Shown here in pieces: positions 7,799-16,938 of a stretch of DNA of 64,000 nt. The translations under genes and the position numbers were made by a program. The notes under the pieces were generated by a model. The model worked only from the letters and a program-made list of their open reading frames with translations, did not search any database and had not been told where the DNA came from. This DNA comes from JADFGZ01 sp965222345 (GTDB lineage: Bacteria > Acidobacteriota > Terriglobia > 2-12-FULL-54-10). Location of the stretch: the NCBI GenBank assembly GCA_965222345.1, contig CBDCTS010000007.1, positions 1,364,001 through 1,428,000 of the forward strand, read 5' to 3'. Each line of letters starts with the position of its first letter. The stretch's first letter is position 1.

Positions 7799-9721
7799 TC
7801 AATACTGCGCCTGGGGACCTCCCAGCTCCACAGCAGCGCCACGCGGCGCCATTCCCAGCTCCCGGCCAAGGGAAGGGACCAAGTGCACTACCTTGCCTCC
7901 CAGCGCCGTCATGAGAACCCTGATGTCCGAAATCTGCTCCTCGGGAATGGTCAGATAGTCCTTATCCAGCACCAGGTAATCGGCAAATTTCCCCCGTTCC
8001 AGTGAACCCAATTCATCCTCTTTCAGAACATAATAGGCTCCCCAGATGGTGGCCGTCTTGAGGGCTTCCTGTCGGGTGAGCCGCTGATTGGGCAGGTAAA
8101 CTTCGCCGTCCTGCGCCCGCCGGCTGATGGACCAATAAAGATAACTAAAAGCATTCTCGCCCTTTTCGCTGGCTTCATAAGGCTTGTCAATCTCGATGCC
8201 ATTCATCACGCCGGCCTGGATCATGCTTTTGCGCGGCACCACCATAGCCAAGGCTTTCTCTCCGTAGTCCCGCATCCAACGAGGGGAGTCCTGATAGATA
8301 TACAAGTTGGTTCCCCCTACGATCATCCCCAGGTCCTTGATGATGGGAATCTGGTCAGGACGAGGCCAACCCTGCATGTGATCCGCCGTGTGCCGTTTGG
8401 AGCGGATTTCTTCCGGGGTGAAGCCAGCCGCTTTGCTGGCCTGGACGATGAGGTTGAGGATGTTATCAATATCCACATCGCCAAACTCATGGGAGCCGAT
8501 CAACCGGCCGCCACCTTTCACCACGTTGAACATGGCATTCCAGAGGGCACTGCCCGGCGTGTATTCACCCTCACAGCCGCCGCCCCGCATGACCAGGTCG
8601 ACATCCGTCGGGCGGTTCGGCAGAGGGATGAGGCTGACGCATTGACCGGCCGTCTCGCCGGTGCCTATGTACCAGATGTAGTCGGTACCCTCTCCCTGGC
8701 GAGTTGCCAGATCGGCCACCAGAAAGGGGTCTTGGAAGGTTTGCTCCCAAAAATGGTCGGGAATCGCTCCCCAACCCCATGCCATTCTGTTTTCGAGCTG
8801 CCCCCTGCGATCCAAATCGCGGAACCCTTTGATGATTCTTGGGGAATGGTACAGAAAGGTTCCAAAGGTAGTTTGCCCCAGCGCGGCCCACCAGGACACA
8901 TCGAGCCGGAGGGCTTCGGTCAAGGTCTCCGGGGAGAGCATGATCTCCCGTTCGATAATCCGGGTCGCCGGAATGCCGCCAATGTCGCCACCTTCCTTCG
9001 CCCGGCTGGTCAATCGTTCCGAAAACGTCCAGTCCGGGGCTTCTCTTTCCACCAACTCGATCCCTTTTTGGTTGAGCATGGCGCTGTTGGACTGCGACAG
9101 AATCAACGGACGCGAGCGGATCAACACCGGGTTGTCCGGAGCCATCCGATCCAGTTGTTCCTTGGTAACCCGCGTGCCCGCCCATTCCTGGTAGGGGTCG
9201 TCAGGCGAAACGTCGATATCCCACAAGAACATGACTTTCACCCAGACGCCGGGCTCCGCCGCCCTCACCGCCTCTTCCAGAACGCCCGGAAATTGCTCCA
9301 TTTGCCTCTGCGGCGTCCCGGTCAGAAACCGCTGGACAATAACGTCTTCCGGAACTACTTTTTCCATAATCTTCGGGATGCTGTGCACCCAGTCGTTGGG
9401 GTGGTTGTGAACGGTGATGATTCCCGGCACAACCGTCCGGCCCTGGAGAGCGATCTTCTCCGTGTCGGGACCCGCCAAAGCAAGCATTTCCGCATCGGTT
9501 CCCGTCGCCAGGACCTTTCCGTCGCGGATCGCCATCGCTTGCACGGTGGCTCCCAGGTTGTTAGAAAAGGAAGCGTCACTGACCGTGACGATCTTGGCGT
9601 CGTGGACAATCGTCTGCGGATACCCCAAAATCGCCATGATGTCGCTGCTTTGCGCCCATGCGGAAATCGAAACCGCAAATATCAAGCCAATGAGGGCAAT
9701 CGACTTGTTTTTCATCGTCAT
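7799..9721 (-). CDS. Secreted amidohydrolase (YtcJ-like, amidohydrolase_3)
   Basis: This 640-residue protein starts with a signal peptide (MTMKNKSIALIGLIFAVSIS, cleavage near AWAQ). The amidohydrolase fold is visible: an N-terminal beta-sandwich strand (AKIVTVSDASF), the metal-binding HNH in ITVHNHPNDW, later histidines in IGSHEFGDVD and RHTADHMQGW, and the C-terminal LGSLERGKFADYLVLDKDYL that closes the sandwich domain. Relatives hydrolyse amide or related C-N bonds with one or two metal ions. The substrate cannot be told from sequence. A second ATG two codons in is an alternative start. The gene is followed on the same strand by the Spy-like protein and preceded by a paralogue. Confidence 0.85.
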   Translation of the reverse strand: MTMKNKSIALIGLIFAVSISAWAQSSDIMAILGYPQTIVHDAKIVTVSDASFSNNLGATVQAMAIRDGKVLATGTDAEMLALAGPDTEKIALQGRTVVPGIITVHNHPNDWVHSIPKIMEKVVPEDVIVQRFLTGTPQRQMEQFPGVLEEAVRAAEPGVWVKVMFLWDIDVSPDDPYQEWAGTRVTKEQLDRMAPDNPVLIRSRPLILSQSNSAMLNQKGIELVEREAPDWTFSERLTSRAKEGGDIGGIPATRIIEREIMLSPETLTEALRLDVSWWAALGQTTFGTFLYHSPRIIKGFRDLDRRGQLENRMAWGWGAIPDHFWEQTFQDPFLVADLATRQGEGTDYIWYIGTGETAGQCVSLIPLPNRPTDVDLVMRGGGCEGEYTPGSALWNAMFNVVKGGGRLIGSHEFGDVDIDNILNLIVQASKAAGFTPEEIRSKRHTADHMQGWPRPDQIPIIKDLGMIVGGTNLYIYQDSPRWMRDYGEKALAMVVPRKSMIQAGVMNGIEIDKPYEASEKGENAFSYLYWSISRRAQDGEVYLPNQRLTRQEALKTATIWGAYYVLKEDELGSLERGKFADYLVLDKDYLTIPEEQISDIRVLMTALGGKVVHLVPSLGRELGMAPRGAAVELGGPQAQY

Positions 9722-9834
9722 TTTTTCTTCTCCTCTTATTTCATGATGGCAAGAGTCCGGGCTGTCCAGCGGAGTCCACTGCGGTCTGCGCTTCGGGCAA
9801 CTGATGCCTTAACTGCCGTGTCGCGCAACCTCCA

Positions 9835-11667
9835 CTAAGGTTTTTGATAGCCTACCGGATTCATGCCGTTCTCTGCGGCGAAGTCGCGGCCGGCAAACAC
9901 AAACTTGCCGCCGACCATGGTTGCCAGCACTTCAATCTCGGATATCTCCTCTTGCGGCACCGTTAGATAGTCCCGGTCGATAACGATCAAATCCCCGAAT
10001 TTGCCGGGTTCGATAGAGCCGAGCACCTTTTCTTTCAGCAAGTAATATGCTCCCCATGTCGTCAGCACTTTCAACTCCCGCTCGCGCTCGATCCGCTCGC
10101 CGGGAGCGTGGACCTTGCCGTTCTTGTCGCGACGGTGCAGATCGTAGGCAGCCACGTCGAACAAGGTGCCGCCGTGCTGGCTGAGTGGCGTGTCGGTTTC
10201 AAAGGCGTTCATGATGCCAGCATCAGCCAAGCTCTTTCTGGGAACCACCCAATTCGTATACTCCTCGCCGTAGTCCTCGGCCACTCTGGCGGAGCGCGCA
10301 TAATGAAAGATCGAGGTCCCGCTGGTAATCATGCCCAGACGCTTGATCCGCTCGTACTGCTCCGGGCGGGGCGCCAGACCCAAGTGGTCAAAGGCATGCC
10401 GCTTGGCCCGGATTTCCTCCGGGGTAAAGCCTGCCTCTTTACTCGCATCCTCGATAATGTCCATGAATTGGTCAATGTCCTTGTCGCCCCCGGTATGCAT
10501 CGTGGCGACGCGCAGGCCGGATTTAATAATGTCGTACATCAGCTTGTATCCGGTCTCCTTGTAGTCACTGGAGCCCGGCGGGGAGAAATTGCAGGACTCC
10601 CGTTGCTTCACTTCGGGCCTGGCATCGATGGTAGTGCAAGAACCGCCGTTTTCCACCGGCCAGGCGCCCACCAGCCACATGTGGTCCGTGCCGGTCCCCT
10701 GCATCGCAGCCAGGGTTTGCAGAACCGGCAGATCGTACTCGGGCCCCAGATAGGCCCAACCCGTCCGGATGGGAAGTTCTCCGCGTTCGTCGAGATAACG
10801 GAACGCCCGCAAAGCCGCCGGAGAATAAGCCGCAGAACCGAATGCGGTCAGTCCGATACTGGCCCAATATTCGAGTTCTGCCCGGTATATCTTCGCCAGC
10901 AAGGAAGTGTTTCCCTGCATCAGGCTGTCGGCGTCTGCATAACGTTGCAGATCCGTTCCGCCGATCCCCCGCTCGACAATAGGGGCCAAATCCTCCGGGG
11001 CAAGATAGTAGAGCAGCGGAAGAACAGCCTGCAGCGCCTTCGAGTTGACAATCGCGCCGGTGCCGGCCCGGACAATCACCGGATTGTCGGGGGCGACTTG
11101 GTCCAGGTATCTCTTGGAGATGGTGCGAGGAAACAGGGTCTGCAACTCTCCCACGTATTCCTTGAAATAGCCGCGAGTCCCGTAGATCCGAATCCACTGG
11201 CCGGGTTTGGCTTTGGAAACGGCTTCCTGCAGAGTATCCACCAGCACCGCAGCCTGCTCCCGGGGAGTCCCCGTCAAATACCGGCTCACGATCTCATCAT
11301 CGGTGACCACGCTTCCGTAGGCCACCGGGCTAATCATGGCCCAGTCGGCGGGATGCTCGTGAGTGGCAATCAACCCCGGCAGTACCGTTCGCCCCTTCAG
11401 GTCAACGCTCTTGGTCTGGGGCCCGGCCAGCGCCCGTATCTCCGCATTCGGTCCAACGGCCAGCACCTTTCCGCCTCGGATGGCGATAGCCTGTGCGATG
11501 GTTCCGAGATTTGTTGTGAAGTCCGGGTTATCAACGGTAACGATTTTGCCGTTGTAGAGAATGTGCTCGGGATACATGACCAAATCTTCCGGGGTGATCG
11601 GAAGAGCAGCTACAGAACAGAAAAATAAAAGAAAGGTCGTCAGCAGGATATTGCGACTCCGAATCAT
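9835..11667 (-). CDS. Secreted amidohydrolase, paralogue of the neighbour
   Basis: This 610-residue protein shares its plan with the gene at 7799-9721: signal peptide (MIRSRNILLTTFLLFFCSVA), KIVTVDNPDFTTNLGT, HEH in IATHEHPADW, MHTGGDKDID, KRHAFDHLGLAPRPEQ and a final VLGSIEPGKFGDLIVIDRDY. The equivalent segments align without large gaps, so the two genes look like an old tandem duplication. Both lie on the minus strand about 110 bp apart and may be co-transcribed. Substrate is unknown; export suggests scavenging of extracellular compounds. Confidence 0.85.
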   Translation of the reverse strand: MIRSRNILLTTFLLFFCSVAALPITPEDLVMYPEHILYNGKIVTVDNPDFTTNLGTIAQAIAIRGGKVLAVGPNAEIRALAGPQTKSVDLKGRTVLPGLIATHEHPADWAMISPVAYGSVVTDDEIVSRYLTGTPREQAAVLVDTLQEAVSKAKPGQWIRIYGTRGYFKEYVGELQTLFPRTISKRYLDQVAPDNPVIVRAGTGAIVNSKALQAVLPLLYYLAPEDLAPIVERGIGGTDLQRYADADSLMQGNTSLLAKIYRAELEYWASIGLTAFGSAAYSPAALRAFRYLDERGELPIRTGWAYLGPEYDLPVLQTLAAMQGTGTDHMWLVGAWPVENGGSCTTIDARPEVKQRESCNFSPPGSSDYKETGYKLMYDIIKSGLRVATMHTGGDKDIDQFMDIIEDASKEAGFTPEEIRAKRHAFDHLGLAPRPEQYERIKRLGMITSGTSIFHYARSARVAEDYGEEYTNWVVPRKSLADAGIMNAFETDTPLSQHGGTLFDVAAYDLHRRDKNGKVHAPGERIERERELKVLTTWGAYYLLKEKVLGSIEPGKFGDLIVIDRDYLTVPQEEISEIEVLATMVGGKFVFAGRDFAAENGMNPVGYQKP

Positions 11668-11968
11668 GTTACCTCCATGGAATAGCTCTGAGGCCGACTC
11701 TGCTTGTCTCGGAGAAGCCTACGGGTTCCCGTCAACAGCATGAGAATGCTCCGGCTTGCCGGTTTTTCAGATCAATGCGTGGTTATTCGTACTTACAGAT
11801 TCACCGGAATCGATATAACACTCTGGTTTGAATTTCTGCTCGCAAAGAAAAGTGGATTGGAACTCCTATGGATGCCTTGCGTTTCCAGCACGCGGAAAAG
11901 GGTCTTCGAATAGAATGGCAACGGAATTTTCAGGAAAGCAAGGTTGCCGGGCCTGCCGGTTTTTACGG
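11668..11968. other. Intergenic region with two GC-stem/T-run motifs
   Basis: This 300-bp gap separates two minus-strand amidohydrolases. It holds two similar short motifs on the plus strand, CCGGCTTGCCGGTTTTT near 11753 and CGGGCCTGCCGGTTTTT near 11951. They look like small intrinsic terminators, although no plus-strand gene precedes them. I see no convincing coding region. Confidence 0.4.
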
Positions 11969-13783
11969 CTATTCCCCGCCGGCCATCCACTTGGGCTTGA
12001 CTCTCAGGAAAATAGTATTGGAAGTTCCGCCCTCCGGAGGGGCGTTGTAAACCGTAACCGGGACGGTCCGATCACCGAAAATGCCCACTTCCTGATGAGG
12101 TCCCGGGGCATCGAAGGGATTCGGCGTGGCTCGCTCCACCACGCGGGCTGGAATCCGAGCCTGCAGCGTGCGGGGATCGACAAAAGCAGTGTCCAGGGAG
12201 ACGCCGCCGACTTTGACAACCGAGTTTCCCACAAAACCCACTCCCTCCACGACCACTTCGAACTCGGAACCTCCCTCCACAACCGTATGGGGCGAAACGG
12301 CGCTGATCTTTGGAACGGGGGTTGCCATCACGATGGATCGGGAAGGCCTGGTAAAACTGAAATAGGCGGGAGTGTAGCCGAGCTCGATAAATTCGCCTCC
12401 CTTCATTACCCGCTCGATAGTCTTCGTATTGCCGATATCCGCGAGCGGGTCCGCTGAAAGGACCAAGAGGTCGGCAAAGGTTCCCTCGGCAATCACGCCG
12501 ATCTTGGGGCTGCCGAAGACTCCACCTTTTCCAGTGAGCATTTCCGCCGACCAGAGAGTGGCGCTCTGCAACGCTTGCATCGGGGTCAGTCCCGCTTCCG
12601 CCAGCAACTCCATCTCCTGATGAAGACCCAGGCCGGGAGTCCCTCCATGATAAGCATCCGTTCCTGCCTGGATTTTGCCGCCAGCTTCGACGAATCGTTT
12701 CAGAAATTCGCCAGCCAGCCGATAGCCCCGCCTGAACTCTTGCAGCTCTTGCGGGGTCAGCCTGGACAGCAGGACCAGGTTTTCATATTTCCCGGAAAAA
12801 TTCCGGATCTGCCTGTATTTTTGGAGCAGTGAATCGGCGACGTTTCCGGGGTAGTAGGCCATCAAAGAAGGGTCGTTATAGAGATGGTAGGCCTCCTGCT
12901 CATGTTCGGCCGCCAGCGGACTGAGCGAGCCTATTTCGAAAAGGAGAGTGGGATTAATGTAGGCTCCCCGGTCAACCGCTTCCCGGATCATCCGGTCCAG
13001 CCGTGTCCAATCCTTTATGAACGTAGCCCAGTGCAGATGCCGGCCCTTTTGAAACTCGTCCAGCTCCTGGGGAGACATCTGGGCCTGCACAAATCCCCAG
13101 ATGTGCTCAATGATGTCGTGCCCCGCGCGAATGGACTCGGGCGCATTCTCACTATGACCGAAGATCAGTACTCCGGCCCGGTGAACTTCCTCGGCTGCCC
13201 ACTGGTAGACCTGCTTGTTGCGGTCATTAAAATCAATAAAGCGGGCAAACTCCGGCTTTTGCTGCAACCATTCCCGAACACTGTCGCGGACCTGTTGCCG
13301 CGTCATGGAAGGGGTCAGCAGGGGGCCGCCTGAGCCGTAAAGCCTGGGAGTCCTGACACGACTCTGCTGGGAAGCCATTTTGGCCTGATCGAACCCTTCG
13401 GGCATCCGGCCTCCGCTGGGCATTACGACGACCGCCGTCACGCCGTAATTGAGAAACACTTCTCCCGTCCAGTCCTCATAGTGAACATGCGACTCTATCA
13501 AGCCGGGAATGATGAACTTTCCGGAAAGGTCCACAACCGTGGAGTCTGAGGGATAAGCGGCCCCTTGGCCCTCGATGGATTCGATCCTGTCTCCCGCGAT
13601 TCGAATCACCGCCTCCGGGACAGGGGAACCTCCCAAACCGTCGATGACGGTGGCTCCCGTCAGAACCAGCGGATTGCTTTCGGGCCGCTGCTGCGACAGG
13701 CCGATGGAACAGTTGACGGCAAAAGCCAGTAAAAGAATAAAGACGAACCTTTTGCCAGACTCGATTATTGGAGAATTCATCAT
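11969..13783 (-). CDS. Secreted amidohydrolase with C-terminal IPT/TIG-like domain
   Basis: The 604-residue protein has a signal peptide (GKRFVFILLLAFAVNCSIG). Residues about 35-450 form an imidazolonepropionase/dipeptidase-type amidohydrolase: VLTGATVIDGLGGSPVPEAV, HVH in LIESHVHYEDW, IFGHSENAP, DAYHGGTPGLGLHQEMELL and FADLLVLSADPLADI. The remaining 130 residues look like an immunoglobulin-like IPT/TIG domain (KISAVSPHTVVEGGSEFEVV, VKVGGVSLDT), common in secreted adhesin-like or enzyme-anchoring modules. Catalytic histidines and the late aspartate (GTDAYHG) are present. The fusion suggests a cell-surface or extracellular enzyme. Substrate unknown. Confidence 0.83.
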   Translation of the reverse strand: MMNSPIIESGKRFVFILLLAFAVNCSIGLSQQRPESNPLVLTGATVIDGLGGSPVPEAVIRIAGDRIESIEGQGAAYPSDSTVVDLSGKFIIPGLIESHVHYEDWTGEVFLNYGVTAVVVMPSGGRMPEGFDQAKMASQQSRVRTPRLYGSGGPLLTPSMTRQQVRDSVREWLQQKPEFARFIDFNDRNKQVYQWAAEEVHRAGVLIFGHSENAPESIRAGHDIIEHIWGFVQAQMSPQELDEFQKGRHLHWATFIKDWTRLDRMIREAVDRGAYINPTLLFEIGSLSPLAAEHEQEAYHLYNDPSLMAYYPGNVADSLLQKYRQIRNFSGKYENLVLLSRLTPQELQEFRRGYRLAGEFLKRFVEAGGKIQAGTDAYHGGTPGLGLHQEMELLAEAGLTPMQALQSATLWSAEMLTGKGGVFGSPKIGVIAEGTFADLLVLSADPLADIGNTKTIERVMKGGEFIELGYTPAYFSFTRPSRSIVMATPVPKISAVSPHTVVEGGSEFEVVVEGVGFVGNSVVKVGGVSLDTAFVDPRTLQARIPARVVERATPNPFDAPGPHQEVGIFGDRTVPVTVYNAPPEGGTSNTIFLRVKPKWMAGGE

Positions 13784-13849
13784 TCCTTCCTTGCTCCCTT
13801 CCTCCGTATTTCGGCCCGAACCCTGTTCCCGCCGGAGGGAACAGGATTT

Positions 13850-14701
13850 TTACCCGGCAAAATGGGCATTCAAGTATTCAATCGCGAGGTCCACTTCCTC
13901 TTCCTCCAAGGGCGCCTCCCACTGCTTTTTCATGCGGCGCACCACACCCTCCCAGTAGTACGAGTCCCCGCTGGGACGATCCTCCATGCGTTTCTGGAGC
14001 TCGGAGGCTGCATGGCATGACAGACAATCAGCTACGACCAAGTCCTTGCCCGGACCCTCCGGAAGGAAGGAGTAAAACTCCTGGATCGGGAGTTCTTGCG
14101 CCGGAGCGGAGCTTGAACCGAAATCGGCGCTCAAATAGACGCTCAGTTGCTGCATCTCGTCTTCCGCCAGGGGAGCACCGTAGCTCTTCATGCGGGTTAA
14201 AAGTTTCTTCCACCCCGACGCCGAAAGACCAATCCGGGACTGCATTCTCCGCATGGTTACTTCCGGGCCGTGGCAAACGGTGCACTTTGCCAGGATCACG
14301 TTGCTTTGCTCACCGGGCGGCAAAACAGCTTCGAGCGCTTCCTTCCCCGGCGGCTCCGATCCGTTCGGTTGGGGGCCAAAGTTCTCCTCCAGGTAGCGCG
14401 CAATCGGCTCGACTTCTTCCCTCCTGATGGTAGCTCCCCACCCGTACATCATCTCAAAAACCAAATCTTCCCAGTAGCGGCGTATCCAGCCTCTTCGTTC
14501 CTCCAGCCGCTTGCGAGTCAGCTCCGGGCCGTGGCAGGCGACGCAGTATTTGAAGACAAGGATTTTGCCTTCTCCAGCCGGCAGCGTGGCGGAAAAATCT
14601 CTCAGCGGGGTTATGGGGAACGAGGCGGCGTTCATCTCCGCAAGAAACAAAAGGCAGAACGCTGCTGCCGCCGCTGCTCGAAAAAGGGTGGTCCGCATCA
14701 T
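13850..14701 (-). CDS. Three-haem c-type cytochrome made of three repeats
   Basis: After a signal peptide (MMRTTLFRAAAAAAFCLLFL) there are three repeats of about 85 residues, each with a CxxCH haem site: CVACHGPEL, CTVCHGPEV and CLSCHAASE. Each is followed by a helix and a tail of the form EEVEPIARYLEENFGP, DEMQQLSVYLSADFG or EEVDLAIEYLNAHFAG, so the gene grew by internal triplication. Such proteins carry electrons in the periplasm. Its start overlaps or abuts the cupredoxin-like gene's stop (a GTG at 14716 is an alternative start), and the PQQ-type gene follows upstream, so the three form one operon. It is likely the electron acceptor for the PQQ protein. Confidence 0.85.
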   Translation of the reverse strand: MMRTTLFRAAAAAAFCLLFLAEMNAASFPITPLRDFSATLPAGEGKILVFKYCVACHGPELTRKRLEERRGWIRRYWEDLVFEMMYGWGATIRREEVEPIARYLEENFGPQPNGSEPPGKEALEAVLPPGEQSNVILAKCTVCHGPEVTMRRMQSRIGLSASGWKKLLTRMKSYGAPLAEDEMQQLSVYLSADFGSSSAPAQELPIQEFYSFLPEGPGKDLVVADCLSCHAASELQKRMEDRPSGDSYYWEGVVRRMKKQWEAPLEEEEVDLAIEYLNAHFAG

Positions 14702-14709
14702 CGCAGCTA

Positions 14710-15351
14710 TCACCACAGCGGGTAGGGAGTAGAGAAGTCTTCATACGGAAAATTGACGGCCTTCTGCCTGACAATTTCCTGGGAGTCCATCAGTTCCGCC
14801 CTTTTCAGAACCGCCGGTGGGACCACGCGGCGGCCCTCCCGGTTGCCGTAGCCCCAGGGTTTTTCTCCCGGCCCGCCGGGTTTGCCTACCACAATGCGTC
14901 CGGCCATGCCCATCCCTTCCTCGAACTTGCTGTAGTAGTCGTAAGTCCCTTCCTCCTCAAAAGTCCAACGGAAGGCCGGTTCCCTGGGATCGGAGATCAC
15001 CTCCCCGGAATCGAAGGGCTGGGCCGCTTCCGGGATGCGAAGTTCATGATTGTCGTTCTCGGGATGATAGGCGGTGACGGTGGGGGTTCTGCCGCTGCTG
15101 AATACGATGACGAAACCCACCGTGTCTCCCGGTTGGACATACAGCCCGATGGGGTCGAAGTAATAGACCGAGCCCACATATCTCCAAATGCCATAGACCT
15201 GTTTCTGCTCCGGCGCGGGAGCCTGGGGGACGCCGTACACCTCCTGGGCATGGCCCAAATTTCCACAAAAACCCAGCCCCAGGGCACCCAAGCCAGCCGA
15301 ATGGATGAACTCGCGCCGGTTCAGAGAATGTATTTTTATGGTTTTCATCAT
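14710..15351 (-). CDS. Cupredoxin-like Tat-exported protein lacking the Cu cysteine
   Basis: I start at ATG 15351 (MMKTIKIHSLNRREF), preceded by GAGAGGA at 5-9 bases; the 213-residue product has a Tat-type leader (RREFIHSAGLGALGLGFCG). The middle is a plastocyanin/azurin-like beta-sandwich: YFDPIGLYVQPGDTVGFVI, a conserved-position histidine in VTAYHPENDNHEL and the closing GTYDYYSKFEEGMGMAGRIV. In type 1 copper proteins that last segment normally reads YxCxxH...M; here serine and phenylalanine stand where Cys and His are expected, so a blue copper site is unlikely. A C-terminal extension of about 50 residues is unusual. It sits between the PQQ and cytochrome genes and may be a structural or alternative metal-binding partner. 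Confidence 0.7.
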   Translation of the reverse strand: MMKTIKIHSLNRREFIHSAGLGALGLGFCGNLGHAQEVYGVPQAPAPEQKQVYGIWRYVGSVYYFDPIGLYVQPGDTVGFVIVFSSGRTPTVTAYHPENDNHELRIPEAAQPFDSGEVISDPREPAFRWTFEEEGTYDYYSKFEEGMGMAGRIVVGKPGGPGEKPWGYGNREGRRVVPPAVLKRAELMDSQEIVRQKAVNFPYEDFSTPYPLW

Positions 15352-15362
15352 CAATGTTCCTC

Positions 15363-16880
15363 TCACTTTCCATCCACGGTGAAGCAATACACGGAATAAC
15401 CTCCCGCTCTCCGGGCTCTGGCCAGCGCGTCCGGCGTAGTGTAGCCGGGAGCCCCGCCCTCAAACTGCGATCCAGGCAATCCGTTGCTGCAATAGAGCGC
15501 GCCGTTGGATACGGTAAAACCGCCCCGGCGGGCTGTGGGAAGGGTGTGCTCCCAGAGAACTCTGCCCGTGTCGGCATCCAGCGCCTCCACAAGGCCGTTG
15601 TTAAAGCCCTGGTATAGAACTTGATTGGCCACTGCGATGCCACCCTGCGAGATGCCTTCCAAGTTGTAAGTCCACCAAACAATGCGCCCGGTGTAACTAT
15701 CCAGAGCGGCGGTCACCGAGATGGGACGCTTGCCGATTACCTGCGTGGCGGCGTTGGAGACCACATACACCTTATTGTAGGCAAAGGCGGTCCCGTCCAC
15801 GTTCGGTCCGCCCCAATGGTAGCGGGGCGTCAGTTGAGTCATCCAGAACAGCTCCCCGCTGTAGCGGTCGAAACAATAGATGCCGTCTTTGTTTCCGGCC
15901 ACCAGACACTGCCGCGTCGCGCCTCTTCTCATCGGGGGAGCCGCCGCATCCCCAATCATGGGATGGCAACTCCAATCCAAATCATGGGGGTCGTTGGGAT
16001 GAGCCTGGTAGAACCAGCGCAAGTATCCCGTGTCGGCATCGAAGGCCAGGACGCTTTCCGTAAACAAGGCCGGATCGCTGGCCCCCGGAAACTTGTTGCT
16101 TCCGGTCACCATGTAGAGGACTCTTTCGGTTTCATCGAGCGCCGGCGAGGTCCACAGAGAACCTCCCTTGCCGATGTCGTGTTCACCGGTGACCCAGTAA
16201 TCCCACATGGTGACACCCGTTTCCGCGTTCAGACAAAGCACCTGATTCTTGTTTCCGGTGGTTCCGAGAAAAATTCTCCCATCGAAGGCCAAGGTGGCAC
16301 CCGATATTCTCCTTTTCCTTTTTACGTCGGGTTCCGGTTCCTCCGAAAAATCCCGTTCCCAAACCAGCTTGCCGTCGGCTGCGTCGAGGCAACGGACCCA
16401 GCCCGCGCTGTCCCCGGAATAAAGACGCCCTTGGTAGTACTGCACTCCGCGACGAACATTGTCGCTGGCTTCCTGGGGCATCTGGTACTTCCACTTCATT
16501 TTTCCGGTTTGAGAATCCAGGGCGTAGTAAGCGCCCGGCGCTCCAAAAAAGAGATCGTCTCCAATCACGGTGGGCGTGGTCTCAATGGGAACTTCGAGGG
16601 TAAATTCCCACTTCTTCTTCAGACGGGCCACGTTGTTTTTGCCTATTGTCCGTTCGTGAGGGTTGAAGCGGGTGTTGCGAAGGTCATAACCGTACCGCTG
16701 CCAGTCGCCCGGGGCCGGCTCCGGCGCGGCGGCGGCGAAGACAGACGACAGATTGCCGCCAAGCATCCAACCCGACAGAGCAGACATACCCCCGACTGCA
16801 AGAAACTTTCTTCTGTCCAAAGTACTCACTTTTGCTCCTCCCGTTGCGGTCATCCACGTCCCTGGCTTTTTCCAGACCAT
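15363..16880 (-). CDS. PQQ-type beta-propeller dehydrogenase-like protein, Tat-exported
   Basis: The protein is 505 residues with a twin-arginine leader (LDRRKFLAVGGMSALSGWML); ATG 16853 (MTATGG) is an alternative start. Repeated propeller blades of the quinoprotein type are visible: YYALDSQTGKMKWKYQMP, VRCLDAADGKLVWERDF, VLCLNAETGVTMWDYWV, VLAFDADTGYLRWFYQ, VEALDADTGRVLWEHTL. The NTRFNPHERTIGKNNVARLK segment is typical of PQQ alcohol/glucose dehydrogenase starts. It would oxidise a small alcohol or sugar in the periplasm, with electrons passing to the three-haem cytochrome. I cannot confirm PQQ ligands or the calcium-binding Asp/Asn, so a non-enzymatic propeller is possible. IS copy A sits about 58 bp upstream of the start. 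Confidence 0.8.
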   Translation of the reverse strand: MVWKKPGTWMTATGGAKVSTLDRRKFLAVGGMSALSGWMLGGNLSSVFAAAAPEPAPGDWQRYGYDLRNTRFNPHERTIGKNNVARLKKKWEFTLEVPIETTPTVIGDDLFFGAPGAYYALDSQTGKMKWKYQMPQEASDNVRRGVQYYQGRLYSGDSAGWVRCLDAADGKLVWERDFSEEPEPDVKRKRRISGATLAFDGRIFLGTTGNKNQVLCLNAETGVTMWDYWVTGEHDIGKGGSLWTSPALDETERVLYMVTGSNKFPGASDPALFTESVLAFDADTGYLRWFYQAHPNDPHDLDWSCHPMIGDAAAPPMRRGATRQCLVAGNKDGIYCFDRYSGELFWMTQLTPRYHWGGPNVDGTAFAYNKVYVVSNAATQVIGKRPISVTAALDSYTGRIVWWTYNLEGISQGGIAVANQVLYQGFNNGLVEALDADTGRVLWEHTLPTARRGGFTVSNGALYCSNGLPGSQFEGGAPGYTTPDALARARRAGGYSVYCFTVDGK

Positions 16881-16938
16881 AAACTGCCCATAGGCTAGCC
16901 CTGACTGCCAAAGGAGTCAACCCAAGACCCACTGCCGT

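Noticed and set aside
8378..9838. Long plus-strand open frame of 486 codons
   Set aside because: It lies antisense to a well-supported amidohydrolase gene, has no ribosome site and its translation is rich in Arg, His and Pro like other GC-rich shadow frames.
10108..11628. 506-codon plus-strand open frame
   Set aside because: It is antisense to the second amidohydrolase and shows no domain-like pattern.
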